Part shown: positions 35,480 through 44,393 of the stretch, piece by piece | Layout of the letters: each line of letters opens with the position of its first letter | Position numbering within the stretch: position 1 is the stretch's first letter | From: Agromyces sp. SYSU T00194 | GTDB lineage: Bacteria; Actinomycetota; Actinomycetes; Actinomycetales; Microbacteriaceae | Reading direction: 5' to 3' | DNA length: 64,000 nt | NCBI RefSeq assembly: GCF_040496035.1 | Contig: NZ_JBEPJZ010000001.1 | Span: 1,364,001-1,428,000 of the forward strand | Position numbers and translations under genes: made by a program | Notes under the pieces: model-generated | Databases searched by the model: none | What the model was told of the DNA's origin: nothing | Seen by the model: only the letters and a program-made list of their open reading frames with translations

Positions 35480-36646
35480 TCAGGCGCCCCAGCCCGCCTG
35501 CACGCCGCCGACGCGCTCCTCGGCGATCTTCGCGAGGTAGCCCGACGCGGCGAAGGCGGCCATCGGGTCGGCCGGCAGCCCGCGGCTCTCGCGCCACTCG
35601 GCGAGGGCGGGGCGCACGTCGGTGTAGAAGGCGTCCATGAAGACCGCGTTCGCGGCGAGCACGTCGCCCGAGACCTGCGCGGCGCGCAGCGCCTCGTGGT
35701 CGATGAGCAGCGCGCGGGCGGTCATCTCCTGCACGTTCAGCACCGAGCGGATCTGGCCGGGGATCTTGTCCTCGACGTTGTGGCACTGGTCGAGCATGAA
35801 CGCCACGTCGGGGTCGCCGTAGCCGCCGCCGCGGATGACCTCGACGAGGATGCGGAACAGCTGGAACGGGTCGGCCGCGCCGACGATCAGGTCGTCGTCG
35901 GCGTAGAAGCGGGAGTTGAAGTCGAACGAGCCGAGCTTGCCGAGGCGCAGCAGCTGCATGACGATGAACTCGATGTTGGTGCCGGGCGCGTGGTGGCCGG
36001 TGTCGAGGCAGACCATCGCCCGTTCGCCGAGCGAGGCGACCTGCGCGTAGCTGGTGCCCCAGTCGGGGACGTCGGTGTGGTAGAACGACGGCTCGAAGAA
36101 CTTGTACTCGAGCACGAGGCGCTGGTCGTCGCCGATCCGGTCGTAGATCGTGTGCAGCGACTCGTTCAGGCGGTCCTGGCGGCCGCGCATGTCGGCCTGC
36201 CCGGGGTAGTTCGAGCCCTCGGCGAGCCAGATCTTGAGGTCGCGCGACCCGGTCTCGTCCATGATGTCGATGCACTCGAGGTGGTGGTCGATCGCCTTCT
36301 GCCGTACGGCCGCGTCCTCGTGGGTCAGGGCGCCGAACTTGTAGTCGTCGTCCTGGAAGGTGTTCGAGTTCACGGTGCCGAGCGCGACGCCGAGGTCCTC
36401 GGCGTACGTTCGGAGGTCGGCCCACGAGTCGACCTTGTCCCACGGGATGTGCAGCGCCACCGAGGGCGAGAGCGCGGTGTACGCGTTGACCTGCGCGGCG
36501 TCCGCGATCTTCTCGTAGGGGTCGCGCGGGGTGCCGGGGGTGCCGAACACCTTGAAACGGGTGCCCGAGTTGCCGAAGGCCCAGCTGGGCAGCTCGATCG
36601 CCTGCTTGGCGAGTTCGGCCTGGATGTCTGGCGTCAGGATGCTCAC
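35480..36646 (-). CDS. rhaI: L-rhamnose isomerase
   Basis: A 388-residue TIM-barrel isomerase converting L-rhamnose to L-rhamnulose. It is of the RhaI type seen in Pseudomonas and actinobacteria, not the E. coli RhaA length class. Key segments: LHIPWDKVDSW, KIWLAEGSNYPGQADMR, EYKFFEPSFYHTDVPDWG, VCLDTGHHAPGTNIEFI and DFNSRFYADDDLI, which carry the metal-binding Glu, Asp and His residues. The GTG start overlaps the stop of rhaM (GTGA). It is the second gene of the rhamnose operon. Confidence 0.95.
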   Translation of the reverse strand: MSILTPDIQAELAKQAIELPSWAFGNSGTRFKVFGTPGTPRDPYEKIADAAQVNAYTALSPSVALHIPWDKVDSWADLRTYAEDLGVALGTVNSNTFQDDDYKFGALTHEDAAVRQKAIDHHLECIDIMDETGSRDLKIWLAEGSNYPGQADMRGRQDRLNESLHTIYDRIGDDQRLVLEYKFFEPSFYHTDVPDWGTSYAQVASLGERAMVCLDTGHHAPGTNIEFIVMQLLRLGKLGSFDFNSRFYADDDLIVGAADPFQLFRILVEVIRGGGYGDPDVAFMLDQCHNVEDKIPGQIRSVLNVQEMTARALLIDHEALRAAQVSGDVLAANAVFMDAFYTDVRPALAEWRESRGLPADPMAAFAASGYLAKIAEERVGGVQAGWGA

Positions 36647-37065
36647 TGGTCGTCGCTTTCTGTGTCGGTGCCGGCTTCCGCCTGCGGGGTCGGGCCGGGC
36701 TCGGCGTCGAGCGCGGCGAGTTGGTCCTCGAGATGGAAGACCTCGGTCAATTGGGGCGCGCCCTGGTCGGGGCGGGCGCCGTCGAGTGCGATGAAGAAGG
36801 GGGCCATCTCGGCCTCCCATGCGGCCGTGCGCGGGTCGGCGGCGAGCGCCCGCTGGGCGGCCGCGTCGTCGTCGGTCTCGTAGTAGCCGATGAGGAGGCC
36901 GTCCTCGCGGAGGAAGAGGGAGTAGTTGCGGCGGCCCGCATCGGCGATCGCCTGCAGCATCTCCGGCCAGACGGCCGCGTGGCGTCGGGTGTACTCGTCG
37001 AGCCGGTCGGGGTGCACCTGCAGCTGGAAGCAGACGCGCTGCGGCGGCTGGGTGCTGCTGCTCAT
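36643..37065 (-). CDS. rhaM: L-rhamnose mutarotase
   Basis: A 140-residue small alpha/beta-barrel protein that interconverts the alpha and beta anomers of L-rhamnose. The core (about 8-105) has VCFQLQVHPDRLDEYTRRHA with active His, NYSLFLREDGLLIGYYETDD with the Tyr, and the C-terminal signature FHLED. The C-terminal 30 residues are an acidic/Pro extension beyond the usual length of about 105. It is the first gene of the rhamnose operon and has an LacI-type operator 26 bases before the ATG. Confidence 0.93.
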   Translation of the reverse strand: MSSSTQPPQRVCFQLQVHPDRLDEYTRRHAAVWPEMLQAIADAGRRNYSLFLREDGLLIGYYETDDDAAAQRALAADPRTAAWEAEMAPFFIALDGARPDQGAPQLTEVFHLEDQLAALDAEPGPTPQAEAGTDTESDDQ

Positions 37066-37090
37066 CGTCGAGCTCCGTTCGGGTTGGTGA

Positions 37091-37131
37091 TGAATCGTTT
37101 CAACGATAGCCTTCCCCTGTCGAGCTCGCAA
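37091..37131 (-). promoter_or_regulatory. Rhamnose operon promoter with LacI-type operator
   Basis: On the minus strand TTGCGA (37131-37126) and TATCGT (37108-37103) lie 17 bases apart. The near-palindrome tgaatcgtttca (37091-37102) sits immediately downstream of the -10 box, at the expected transcription start. It matches the other sites at 41377, 41455, 41523 and 55021. Confidence 0.7.
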
Positions 37132-37268
37132 CTCGCGCCGGAGCGCCGGACCTCGTCGGCGCGGGGAGTGCGCCACTCGGAGGGCAAGCGCTTTCCCAAC
37201 GGTACCGCCTGCGACCGTCCCGCGGCTAGGCTCGACCGCGAACCACTCGATGCGGAGGAGCCCGGCAC

Positions 37269-38051
37269 ATGGAACACCAGGAACGGGCGCTCGCCGCCTT
37301 CGTGGCCGACCAGCGGGCGGCGGGGGACGCGACCGGCGTGATCGTCGTGGGTTCGGTCGCCCGGGGCACGGAGCGCGAGGACTCCGACGTGGACGTCTAC
37401 CTCGTCGTGCCCGACCAGGCGTTCCGCGCCGCACTCGCCGACAACCGCGTCGCATGGACCGAGCGCGACGACGTCGACTACCCGGGCGGGTACGTCGACG
37501 TCAAGCTCACCTGCCCGTGGTACCTGGCCGAGGCCGCCCGCCACGGCGACGACCCGACGCGCGCCTCGTTCGAGGGCGCGCGCGTGGCGTGGTCGCGCGA
37601 CCCCGGCCTGGCGCGCGCGATCGAGGCGGTCACCCGCCTCGACGAGGCGGAGTGGGACCGGCGCGCGGCCTCCCACCTCGCCCAGGTGCGTCTCCACGGC
37701 GGCTACTTCCTCGAACAGGCCGACGCGTTCGGCGACGACTTCCTGCGCGTCCATGCGACCACCCACCTCGCGCTTGCGGTCGGGCGGCTCGCCCTCGCGA
37801 CGTCGCGACGGTTCCTGCGCGGCCCGAAGTACGTCTCCGCCGCGATGGCGGAACTGCCGGTGCCGCCCGACGTCGCCGCAGCGTGGCACGAGACGGTGGC
37901 GGATGCCTCGCCCGAGGCATCCCGCCGCCTGGTCGCGGCCGTCGAGGCATGGACCGGCGACGTGCTGCCGGCCGAGTCCACGCTCTCGACGTTCATCCGT
38001 GACAACGAGCTGGCGTGGCTCCGGGGCACGCTGCCCGCCGAGTACGCCTGA
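37269..38051 (+). CDS. Nucleotidyltransferase-fold protein
   Basis: A 260-residue protein with the minimal nucleotidyltransferase motif GSVARGTEREDSDVDVYLVV (about 28-47): G-S, then D-x-D. The third acidic residue is probably in YVDVKLTC. The rest is helical (VRLHGGYFLEQADAFGDDFLRVHATTHLAL), like adenylyltransferases acting on small molecules or antitoxin-type proteins. The substrate is unknown. It has a TAGGCT -10-like box at 37227-37232 and a gcggaggag ribosome site. It lies inside the sugar island but shows no link to it. Confidence 0.8.
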   Translation: MEHQERALAAFVADQRAAGDATGVIVVGSVARGTEREDSDVDVYLVVPDQAFRAALADNRVAWTERDDVDYPGGYVDVKLTCPWYLAEAARHGDDPTRASFEGARVAWSRDPGLARAIEAVTRLDEAEWDRRAASHLAQVRLHGGYFLEQADAFGDDFLRVHATTHLALAVGRLALATSRRFLRGPKYVSAAMAELPVPPDVAAAWHETVADASPEASRRLVAAVEAWTGDVLPAESTLSTFIRDNELAWLRGTLPAEYA

Positions 38052-38063
38052 CCCACTGCGATC

Positions 38064-38969
38064 TCACCCCTTGACGGCGCCGCTCGTCATGCCCGCCACG
38101 ATCTGCCGGTTGAAGAAGACGTAGAGGATCAGCGGCGGGATCGTGATGATCAGGATGTTCATGAACAGCAGGTTCCACTGGTTGCCCGACTGCGCCTGGA
38201 AGTTGTACAGCGTCAGCTGCACGGTCGGCTCGCCCGGCAGGAAGTACAGGGCGTTCACGAAGGTGTTGAACACCGCGACCGCCTGCACGACGATGACCGT
38301 CACGATCACGCCCCGCAGCAACGGGAAGATCACCGTGAAGAACAGTCGCATCGAACCCGCGCCGTCGATGATCGCGGCCTCGTCGAGTTCCTTGGGGATC
38401 GACGCGACGAACGCGCGGATCAGCAGCACCGTGAACGCGAGGCCGAACGTGATCTCGATGAGGATCAGTCCGATCAGCGTGCCGTAGAGCTCCAGCGACT
38501 GCATCACCCACACGGTCGGCACGACGGCCGGCGGGATGATGAGGCCGGCGAGGACGAGCAGCATCACCACACCGTTCCAGCGCGACTGCCGGCGCTGGAG
38601 CACGTAGCCGACCATCGAGCCGAGCACGACCATGACGGCGACCGACGCCACGGTCAGCACGATCGAGTTCCAGAACGCGGTGACCACCATGTAGTTGCGG
38701 GTCTCGAGCACCGCGATGAAGTTCTCCCAGAGCTGCCACTCGGTGGGCGGTGTGAACTCCAGCAGCGCGGACTCCTGGGGGTTCTTGGCCGCCGTGAACA
38801 GGATGAACAGGAACGGCAGCAGGAAGATGACCACCGACGCGAGGATCGCGAGGGTGCCCACGCCGTAGCGCTGCAGCTTGCCGCGCCACGTCAGCGGACG
38901 GCGCTTGCGGACCTTGAGGGGCTTCTGCCCCTCGGCAACCTGGGTCGTGACGACTCGCGTCTCGCTCAC
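38064..38969 (-). CDS. Carbohydrate ABC transporter permease (second, MalG-like)
   Basis: A 301-residue CUT1 permease with six transmembrane helices, the first being VGTLAILASVVIFLLPFLFILF. The EAA loop reads SIPKELDEAAIIDGAGSMRLFFTVIFPLL (about 205-233), the contact site for the ATPase. The GTG start overlaps the stop of the first permease (GTGA). No ATPase gene lies near; many actinobacterial CUT1 systems share the MsiK ATPase encoded elsewhere. It is expected to import rhamnose-containing oligosaccharides (inference from neighbours). Confidence 0.92.
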   Translation of the reverse strand: MSETRVVTTQVAEGQKPLKVRKRRPLTWRGKLQRYGVGTLAILASVVIFLLPFLFILFTAAKNPQESALLEFTPPTEWQLWENFIAVLETRNYMVVTAFWNSIVLTVASVAVMVVLGSMVGYVLQRRQSRWNGVVMLLVLAGLIIPPAVVPTVWVMQSLELYGTLIGLILIEITFGLAFTVLLIRAFVASIPKELDEAAIIDGAGSMRLFFTVIFPLLRGVIVTVIVVQAVAVFNTFVNALYFLPGEPTVQLTLYNFQAQSGNQWNLLFMNILIITIPPLILYVFFNRQIVAGMTSGAVKG

Positions 38970-39898
38970 TGCTCGACCTCCCTCTTGCGGAGCCACATGG
39001 ACAACGGCACCACGATGGCCGTCACGACGAGGAACAGGATGACGTTGCCCGCGGTGGAGAGGCCGTAGAAGCCGGCTTGGTACTGCTTGTAGATGACGGA
39101 TGCGATGACGTCGCTCGTGAAGCCCGGCCCGCCTCGGGTCATGGCCCAGATCAGGTCGAACGAGCGCAGGCCGCCGATGAGCGAGAGCAGCACCACGGTG
39201 CTGGTCGCCGGCCACGAGAGCGGCAGCGTGATGTGCCAGAAGCTGCGCCACGGGCTCGCGCCGTCGACACGGGCGGCCTCGTAGTACTCCTGGGGGATGC
39301 CGACGATGCCGGCGATGTAGATGAGCGTGGCCAGTCCCACGCCGCGCCAGACGTCGACGAACGCGACCGAGTACAGCGCCCACGCGGGGTCGGTGAGCCA
39401 GCCGGGACCGGCGATGCCGAACCACGAGAGCACCTCGTTGATGGCGCCGTCGAAGGGGTCCATGAGGGCACGGAAGGTGAAGCCGACGCCGATCACGGAC
39501 ACGAGCACGGGGAAGAAGACCACCGAGCGCAGGTAGCCGCGGCCGATGACGCTCGAGGTGAGGAGCACGCCGAGCAGCAGGCCGAGGATGACCTTGAGGG
39601 CCGACGTGAGGAAGCCGTAGATGAAGGTGTTGACGAAGCCCTGCACCAGCGCCGGCTCGCGGAAGAACTGCACGTAGTTCTCGAAGCCGATGAACTCGAC
39701 GTCGAAGATCGACCATCGGGTCAGGCTGAAGTAGAAGGACGAGACGGTCGGCACCAGGAACAGCACGGTGAAGAGGACGCCGGCCGGGAGGTAGAACCAG
39801 AGCGGGTACGGACTCTTCATGGTCCGTCGCTTGGGCTTTCCCGCGGGCGATGGGGGCGGTGCGGTCTTCGCCGTCGGGGGCGTGGCGGTCGCGGTCAT
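38966..39898 (-). CDS. Carbohydrate ABC transporter permease (first, MalF-like)
   Basis: A 310-residue CUT1 permease. After a Pro/Thr-rich cytoplasmic start come six helices; the first is LWFYLPAGVLFTVLFLVPTVSSF. The EAA loop is GIPQEYYEAARVDGASPWRSFWHITLPL (about 205-232), followed by the conserved GGPGFTSDV segment. It pairs with the second permease and the binding protein gene upstream. Confidence 0.93.
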   Translation of the reverse strand: MTATATPPTAKTAPPPSPAGKPKRRTMKSPYPLWFYLPAGVLFTVLFLVPTVSSFYFSLTRWSIFDVEFIGFENYVQFFREPALVQGFVNTFIYGFLTSALKVILGLLLGVLLTSSVIGRGYLRSVVFFPVLVSVIGVGFTFRALMDPFDGAINEVLSWFGIAGPGWLTDPAWALYSVAFVDVWRGVGLATLIYIAGIVGIPQEYYEAARVDGASPWRSFWHITLPLSWPATSTVVLLSLIGGLRSFDLIWAMTRGGPGFTSDVIASVIYKQYQAGFYGLSTAGNVILFLVVTAIVVPLSMWLRKREVEQ

Positions 39899-39932
39899 CG
39901 AATCTCCATTGATCAGTGGTCCGCCGATGAGC

Positions 39933-39966
39933 GAGGGGCCGGCAGCCGGGCGGCTGCCGGCCCCTC
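39933..39966 (-). terminator. 15-bp perfect hairpin between binding-protein and permease genes
   Basis: Arms 39933-39947 and 39952-39966 are exact complements of 15 bases with a four-base loop gggc. It lies between the stop of the binding protein and the first permease. Such structures often give higher expression of the binding protein by partial termination or mRNA protection. Confidence 0.65.
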
Positions 39967-40002
39967 GTCGTCGATGGATGACACGTTACGCGTCGGGCGC
40001 GC

Positions 40003-41319
40003 CTACCAGTCGAGTCCGAGCTGGGCGGCCTGCTTCTCCACGTCCTCGTCGTAGAGCGCGGCGCCGTCCTCGGCCGAGCGGATGCCCGAGCCGACCTCGA
40101 CCGTGATCTGCTCGAGGGCCGGTCCCTTGATGGGGGAGAGGAACTCGAGCGCCGGAGCGGTGCGGCCCTCGTCGAAGTAGGGCTGCATGTCCTTCACCAG
40201 CTGGGGCACGTCGTCGGGCAGCGTGCAGTTGGTCATCGAGAACGGGCCGTTCGCGCCGCCCGCGGTGACCTGGATCTCGCAGCCCTCGGGGGTGACCGTC
40301 CACGCCATGAAGTCCTTCACGGCATCGAGCGTCGCACCCTCCGTGGTGTTCGGGATGTAGAGGCCGCCCGGCTGCCACATGGTGAGCGTCGTGTCCGCGG
40401 CATCCTGCGCCGGCAGGGCGAAGACGCCCACGTCGTTCAGGTTGTCGGGGTAGACGTTCTGCAGCACGCCGACCGCGAAGCTCAGCATCGGGTAGACCGC
40501 GGCCTCGCCGGTCGCGACCATGCGCACGCCGTCGTCGTAGAGCGCCGAGGCGAAGTCCTCGTTGAACAGGTCGGCCTCGTAGGCATCCTGCTGGTTGAGG
40601 AAGCCCTGCAGCGCCGGCTGGTCGACGTACTTGGCGTTGCCCGCGGTGTACTCCTCCGCCCAGCTCGGGTCCTGCGTGTCCACGTTGCCGAAGTCGCCGA
40701 GCACGAAGAGCTGGCTGGTCCAGGTGTCGCCGTAGGTCTGGGCGATCGGCACGTAGCCGGCGTCCTTGACTGCCTCGCTGTTCGAGATGAACGTGTCCCA
40801 GTCCTCGGGGACCTCGAGGCCGAGCTCCTCGTAGATCGGGATGTTGTAGAGCGCGGCGCCGGCCATCGACGTGCCGATCGGCGTGCCGTACACGCCGTTG
40901 TCGGTGGAGACGACGGTCTTGAAGTCGTCGGTGAGGTCGCCGACCCAGGGCTGGTCGTCAAGGTTGGTGAGCGTCTGGTCCGGCCCGAGCGCCTGGAAGA
41001 GCGAGCCCGAGTTGTACAGGAACAGGTCGTTCATCTCGCCGGTCGCGAGACGGGTCTTGACGATGTTGTCGCCCTCGCCGCCGCCCGGGCGCTGCTCGAT
41101 GTCGAACGTGATGTTCGGGTTCGCCGCGGTGTAGGCCTCGGTCAGCGCCTCGACCATCGAGACGGTCTGCTCGCCGTTGTCGATCAGGAACGAGAGCTCG
41201 ATGTTCTCGTCGCCCGACGAGTCGTCTCCGCCGGCGGAACAGGCGGCCAGCGGAAGGGCCAGCAGGGCCGCTCCCGCCACCGCCACGGCGCGGGTGCGCC
41301 GGTTGCGTGCGATCTGCAT
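40003..41319 (-). CDS. Sugar ABC transporter substrate-binding lipoprotein
   Basis: A 438-residue extracellular solute-binding protein family 1. The signal peptide ends in the lipobox LAAC with the lipidated Cys27; a flexible Gly/Ser/Asp stretch follows. The mature part begins ELSFLIDNGEQTV and has the type-II binding-protein pattern (TPIGTSMAGAALYNIPIYEELGLEVPEDWDTF, VYPMLSFAVGVLQ). It is the first gene of the transporter operon, with a very strong aaggagg in a hairpin loop and a LacI-type operator at the transcription start. The ligand is inferred to be a rhamnoside or rhamno-oligosaccharide. Confidence 0.93.
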   Translation of the reverse strand: MQIARNRRTRAVAVAGAALLALPLAACSAGGDDSSGDENIELSFLIDNGEQTVSMVEALTEAYTAANPNITFDIEQRPGGGEGDNIVKTRLATGEMNDLFLYNSGSLFQALGPDQTLTNLDDQPWVGDLTDDFKTVVSTDNGVYGTPIGTSMAGAALYNIPIYEELGLEVPEDWDTFISNSEAVKDAGYVPIAQTYGDTWTSQLFVLGDFGNVDTQDPSWAEEYTAGNAKYVDQPALQGFLNQQDAYEADLFNEDFASALYDDGVRMVATGEAAVYPMLSFAVGVLQNVYPDNLNDVGVFALPAQDAADTTLTMWQPGGLYIPNTTEGATLDAVKDFMAWTVTPEGCEIQVTAGGANGPFSMTNCTLPDDVPQLVKDMQPYFDEGRTAPALEFLSPIKGPALEQITVEVGSGIRSAEDGAALYDEDVEKQAAQLGLDW

Positions 41320-41338
41320 CTTTACCTCCTTGTAAAGA
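41319..41338 (-). promoter_or_regulatory. Shine-Dalgarno presented in a hairpin loop
   Basis: Arms tctttac (41319-41325) and gtaaaga (41332-41338) are exact complements; the six-base loop, read on the minus strand, is aaggag. The stem includes the A of the ATG start codon of the binding protein gene. This could expose the ribosome site in a loop while holding the start codon in a weak stem, or simply be a chance feature. Confidence 0.5.
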
Positions 41339-41376
41339 GAGCGGACAGCGTCGGGAGTGCTGCCCCGCCTCTGCTT

Positions 41377-41424
41377 TGAAACGGTTCAGTGGTGACTGTA
41401 GGCCTGCCCCGCCCTGCTCGTCAA
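41377..41424 (-). promoter_or_regulatory. Transporter operon promoter with LacI-type operator
   Basis: On the minus strand TTGACG (41424-41419), an 18-base spacer and TACAGT (41400-41395) form a promoter. The operator tgaaacggttca (41377-41388) covers the expected transcription start. Sites of the same type lie at 37091, 41455, 41523 and 55021. Confidence 0.7.
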
Positions 41425-41454
41425 ATGTTTCCCGGTAACGATCCTGCAACGCAT

Positions 41455-41466
41455 TGATTCGTTTCA
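41455..41466. promoter_or_regulatory. Central LacI-type operator in the divergent transporter/rhamnosidase region
   Basis: tgattcgtttca is an imperfect copy of the TGAA(A/T)CG(N)TTCA sites. Its centre lies about 78 bases from the site at 41377 and 68 bases from the site at 41523, which would allow loop formation. Confidence 0.5.
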
Positions 41467-41509
41467 TTCCACGGCGGCCCGTGGATCGGTCACGCCGACC
41501 CCCAGTCGG

Positions 41510-41538
41510 TTGACATTGTCTGTGAATCGATTCACGAT
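41510..41538 (+). promoter_or_regulatory. Rhamnosidase promoter with perfect palindromic operator
   Basis: A consensus TTGACA (41510-41515) is followed after 17 bases by CACGAT (41533-41538). The 14-base perfect palindrome gtgaatcgattcac (41522-41535) lies in the spacer and reaches the -10 box. A bound LacI-family repressor would exclude polymerase. Confidence 0.7.
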
Positions 41539-41579
41539 TACCAGAGCCCGGGCGACGATGCCCGTGCGGAAGGATCACG

Positions 41580-44393
41580 ATGACCGACTCCCGAACCGTG
41601 CGCGTCGACGCAGGGGCCCCGCACGGCAGTGACCTGGTCGCCTCCCCGACCCCCCGGATCAGCTGGGCGACCGAGTCGGACGCCCCCGACTGGCTGCAGG
41701 CCGGCGCCGAGCTCGAGCTGCGTCGGGGCGACGCGATCGAGACCGCGGTGCTGACCGGCCGCGACGCGGTCGACGTTCCCTGGCCCTTCGGCCCGCTGGG
41801 CCCGCGGGAGCGCGTCGAGCTCCGGGTCCGGACGACCGGCGCCGACGGCGTCGCCGTCGACTGGAGTGCGCCGCGCGTCATCCGGGCGGGCTTCCTCGCC
41901 GACGGCGAGTGGGACGCCGCATCGATCGCCCACGCCGACCCCGCCGAGGCCGCCCAGCCGGTGCTGCTGCGGGCGGAGTTCACCGTGGACCGGCCCGTCG
42001 CCGCCGCGACCCTCTACGCGACCGCCATCGGCGCGTACCAGGTCGCGATCAACGGCGCCGACGTCGACGACCAGGTCCTGAAGCCCGGCTGGACGCCGTA
42101 CCGTGAGCGTCTCATCCACGAGACGACGGACGTCACCGACCTCGTGCGCGCGGGCGCCAACGCGGTCGGCATCCGGCTCGCCGGGGCATGGGCGACCGAG
42201 CGCTACGGGTTCCGCGAGCACGCGCGGGTCGTCTACGACGAGCAGCCCTCGGTCGCGGCCCTGCTGGTGCTCGAGTACGCCGACGGCACGGTCGAGCGCG
42301 TGCGCACCGAGCCGGGCGCCTGGCGGACGCATCCGTCGCCCGTCACCGCCAGCGGCATCTACGCGGGGGAGTCGTTCGACGCGCGCCTGGTGCAGCGGGG
42401 CTGGTCGGAACCCGGCTTCGCGGCATCCGGATGGACCCCCGCCGTGGCCGGCGCCGACCTCGTGGTGCCCGAGGCGCGGACCTCGCCCTTCGTGCGCCGC
42501 ATCGAGGAGCGCGCGGTCGCGCAGGTCATCACCTCGCCGTCGGGCGCCACCGTCGTCGACTTCGGCCAGAACCTCGTCGGGCGACTGCGCATCACGGTGC
42601 GCGGCGCGGCGGGCGACACCGTCGTGCTCCGCCACGCGGAGGTGCTGGAGCACGGCGAGCTGGGCGTGCGGCCGCTGCGGGCCGCCGAGGCGACCGACCG
42701 CTACACGCTCGCCGGCGACGGCGAGGAGACCTGGGAGCCGGAGTTCACCTTCCACGGGTTCCGATACGCCGAGGTGTCCGGCTGGCCCGGGGAGTTCGAC
42801 CCCGCCGACGTGACCGCGGTCGTGATCCACAGCGACATGGAGCGCATCGGCTGGTTCGACACCTCCCACGACCTGGTGCGGCAGTTGCACGAGAACGTCG
42901 TCTGGGGGCTGCGCGGCAACTTCCTCTCCGTGCCCACCGACTGCCCGCAGCGCGACGAGCGCCTCGGCTGGACCGGTGACATCCAGGTGTTCGCGCCGAC
43001 CGCGAGCTTCCTCTACGACGTGCGCGGGTTCCTCGACTCGTGGCTCGTCGACCTCGCCCTCGAGCAGGTCGACGGCGTGGTCCCGTTCGTGGTGCCGAAC
43101 GTGCTCGACCCCGACCCGCGACCCGCCGCGGCGTGGGGCGACGCGGCGACGGTCGTGCCCTGGGTGCTCGCGGAGCGCTTCGGGGACGAGCACGTGCTCG
43201 CGCGCCAGTACCCGAGCATGGTGGCCTGGACCGACGCGATCCTCGCGATCGCGGGGGAGCGCCGGCTCTGGGAGGGACGCTTCCAGTTCGGCGACTGGCT
43301 CGACCCGGATGCCCCGCCGGAGAACCCGTTCGCGGCCAAGACCGACGCCGACGTCGTCGCGAGCGCGTACCTGTTCCGATCGGTCGACCTGGTCGCGCGC
43401 GCGGCAGACCGGCTCGGCCGCACCGAGGACGCCGAGCGCTACGGCAGGCTGCGGGAGGAGGTCCGCGCGGCCTTCCTCGCGGAGTACCTCACGCCGTCGG
43501 GTCGCATGGTCTCCGACGCCCAGACCGGCTACGCGGTCGCGATCGAGTTCGGCATCGCGCCGGTCGAGCAGCACGCCGCCCTCGGCGCCCGCCTCGCGGA
43601 GCTCTCGCGCCGCGGCGGCTACCACATCGGCACCGGCTTCGTCGGCACGCCGATCATCGCCGACGCGCTCACCCGCACCGGACACGTCGACACCGCGCGC
43701 CGCCTGCTCACCGCGACCGGCAACCCCTCGTGGTTGTACCCGGTCACGATGGGCGCGACCACGATCTGGGAGCGCTGGGACTCGATGCTGCCCGACGGCT
43801 CGATCAACCCCGGCGAGATGACGAGCTTCAACCACTACGCGCTCGGCGCCATCGCCGACTGGATGCATCGGGTGCTCGCCGGCCTCGCGCCCGCCGCCGA
43901 CGGGTACCGGGAGCTGCGCATCGCGCCGACGCCGCTCGCGGGCTTCGACCACGCGTCGGCCGAGCACCGCACGCCGTACGGCGTCGCTCGCGTGGCCTGG
44001 CGCCGCGACGGCGACGAGATCGCCATCGAGGCCACGGTGCCGCCGAACGCGACGGCCCGCGTGCGGCTGCCCGGCACGGACGACGAGGTCGAGGTCGGCT
44101 CGGGCGCGCACGCGTGGCGCGTCGCCGCGCCGCCCCTCGCCGAGGCCGTCGCGGCCGTCTCGCTCGCGTCGCCGCTGTCCGCGATCGTCGACGATCCCGA
44201 GGCCTACGCGGCGGTCGCCGACGCCCTCGACGGCGACGACCCCGGCAGCTCCGGGCCCGTGCTGCGCAGCATCAGCTGGGTGCCGGCTCGCGAGCTCGGC
44301 GAGTCGATCATGATGCGCACGACGGCGGAGCAGGTCGCCGCGGTGACCGAGGCGCTCGACGCCCTCAACCGCGAACGGGGGCTGGTCGGGTGA
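41580..44393 (+). CDS. Alpha-L-rhamnosidase, GH78 (first copy)
   Basis: A 937-residue GH78 enzyme without signal peptide. The N-terminal beta domains (about 15-340) include PRISWATESDAPDWLQAGAE and the lectin-like domain with YATAIGAYQVAINGADVDDQVLKPGWTPY. The (alpha/alpha)6 catalytic domain carries the family signature VPTDCPQRDERLGWTGDIQVF, with Asp454, Asp459 and Glu460, then FGDWLDPDAPPENPF. A C-terminal beta domain follows (about 770-860), and a further 60 residues that are not usual. It releases L-rhamnose from rhamnosides taken into the cell. It is coupled by GTGA overlap to the following esterase. Confidence 0.95.
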   Translation: MTDSRTVRVDAGAPHGSDLVASPTPRISWATESDAPDWLQAGAELELRRGDAIETAVLTGRDAVDVPWPFGPLGPRERVELRVRTTGADGVAVDWSAPRVIRAGFLADGEWDAASIAHADPAEAAQPVLLRAEFTVDRPVAAATLYATAIGAYQVAINGADVDDQVLKPGWTPYRERLIHETTDVTDLVRAGANAVGIRLAGAWATERYGFREHARVVYDEQPSVAALLVLEYADGTVERVRTEPGAWRTHPSPVTASGIYAGESFDARLVQRGWSEPGFAASGWTPAVAGADLVVPEARTSPFVRRIEERAVAQVITSPSGATVVDFGQNLVGRLRITVRGAAGDTVVLRHAEVLEHGELGVRPLRAAEATDRYTLAGDGEETWEPEFTFHGFRYAEVSGWPGEFDPADVTAVVIHSDMERIGWFDTSHDLVRQLHENVVWGLRGNFLSVPTDCPQRDERLGWTGDIQVFAPTASFLYDVRGFLDSWLVDLALEQVDGVVPFVVPNVLDPDPRPAAAWGDAATVVPWVLAERFGDEHVLARQYPSMVAWTDAILAIAGERRLWEGRFQFGDWLDPDAPPENPFAAKTDADVVASAYLFRSVDLVARAADRLGRTEDAERYGRLREEVRAAFLAEYLTPSGRMVSDAQTGYAVAIEFGIAPVEQHAALGARLAELSRRGGYHIGTGFVGTPIIADALTRTGHVDTARRLLTATGNPSWLYPVTMGATTIWERWDSMLPDGSINPGEMTSFNHYALGAIADWMHRVLAGLAPAADGYRELRIAPTPLAGFDHASAEHRTPYGVARVAWRRDGDEIAIEATVPPNATARVRLPGTDDEVEVGSGAHAWRVAAPPLAEAVAAVSLASPLSAIVDDPEAYAAVADALDGDDPGSSGPVLRSISWVPARELGESIMMRTTAEQVAAVTEALDALNRERGLVG

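Noticed and set aside
41580..44393. First rhamnosidase as a secreted enzyme
   Set aside because: The N-terminus MTDSRTVRVDAG has no hydrophobic core or signal peptidase site, so it is called cytoplasmic.
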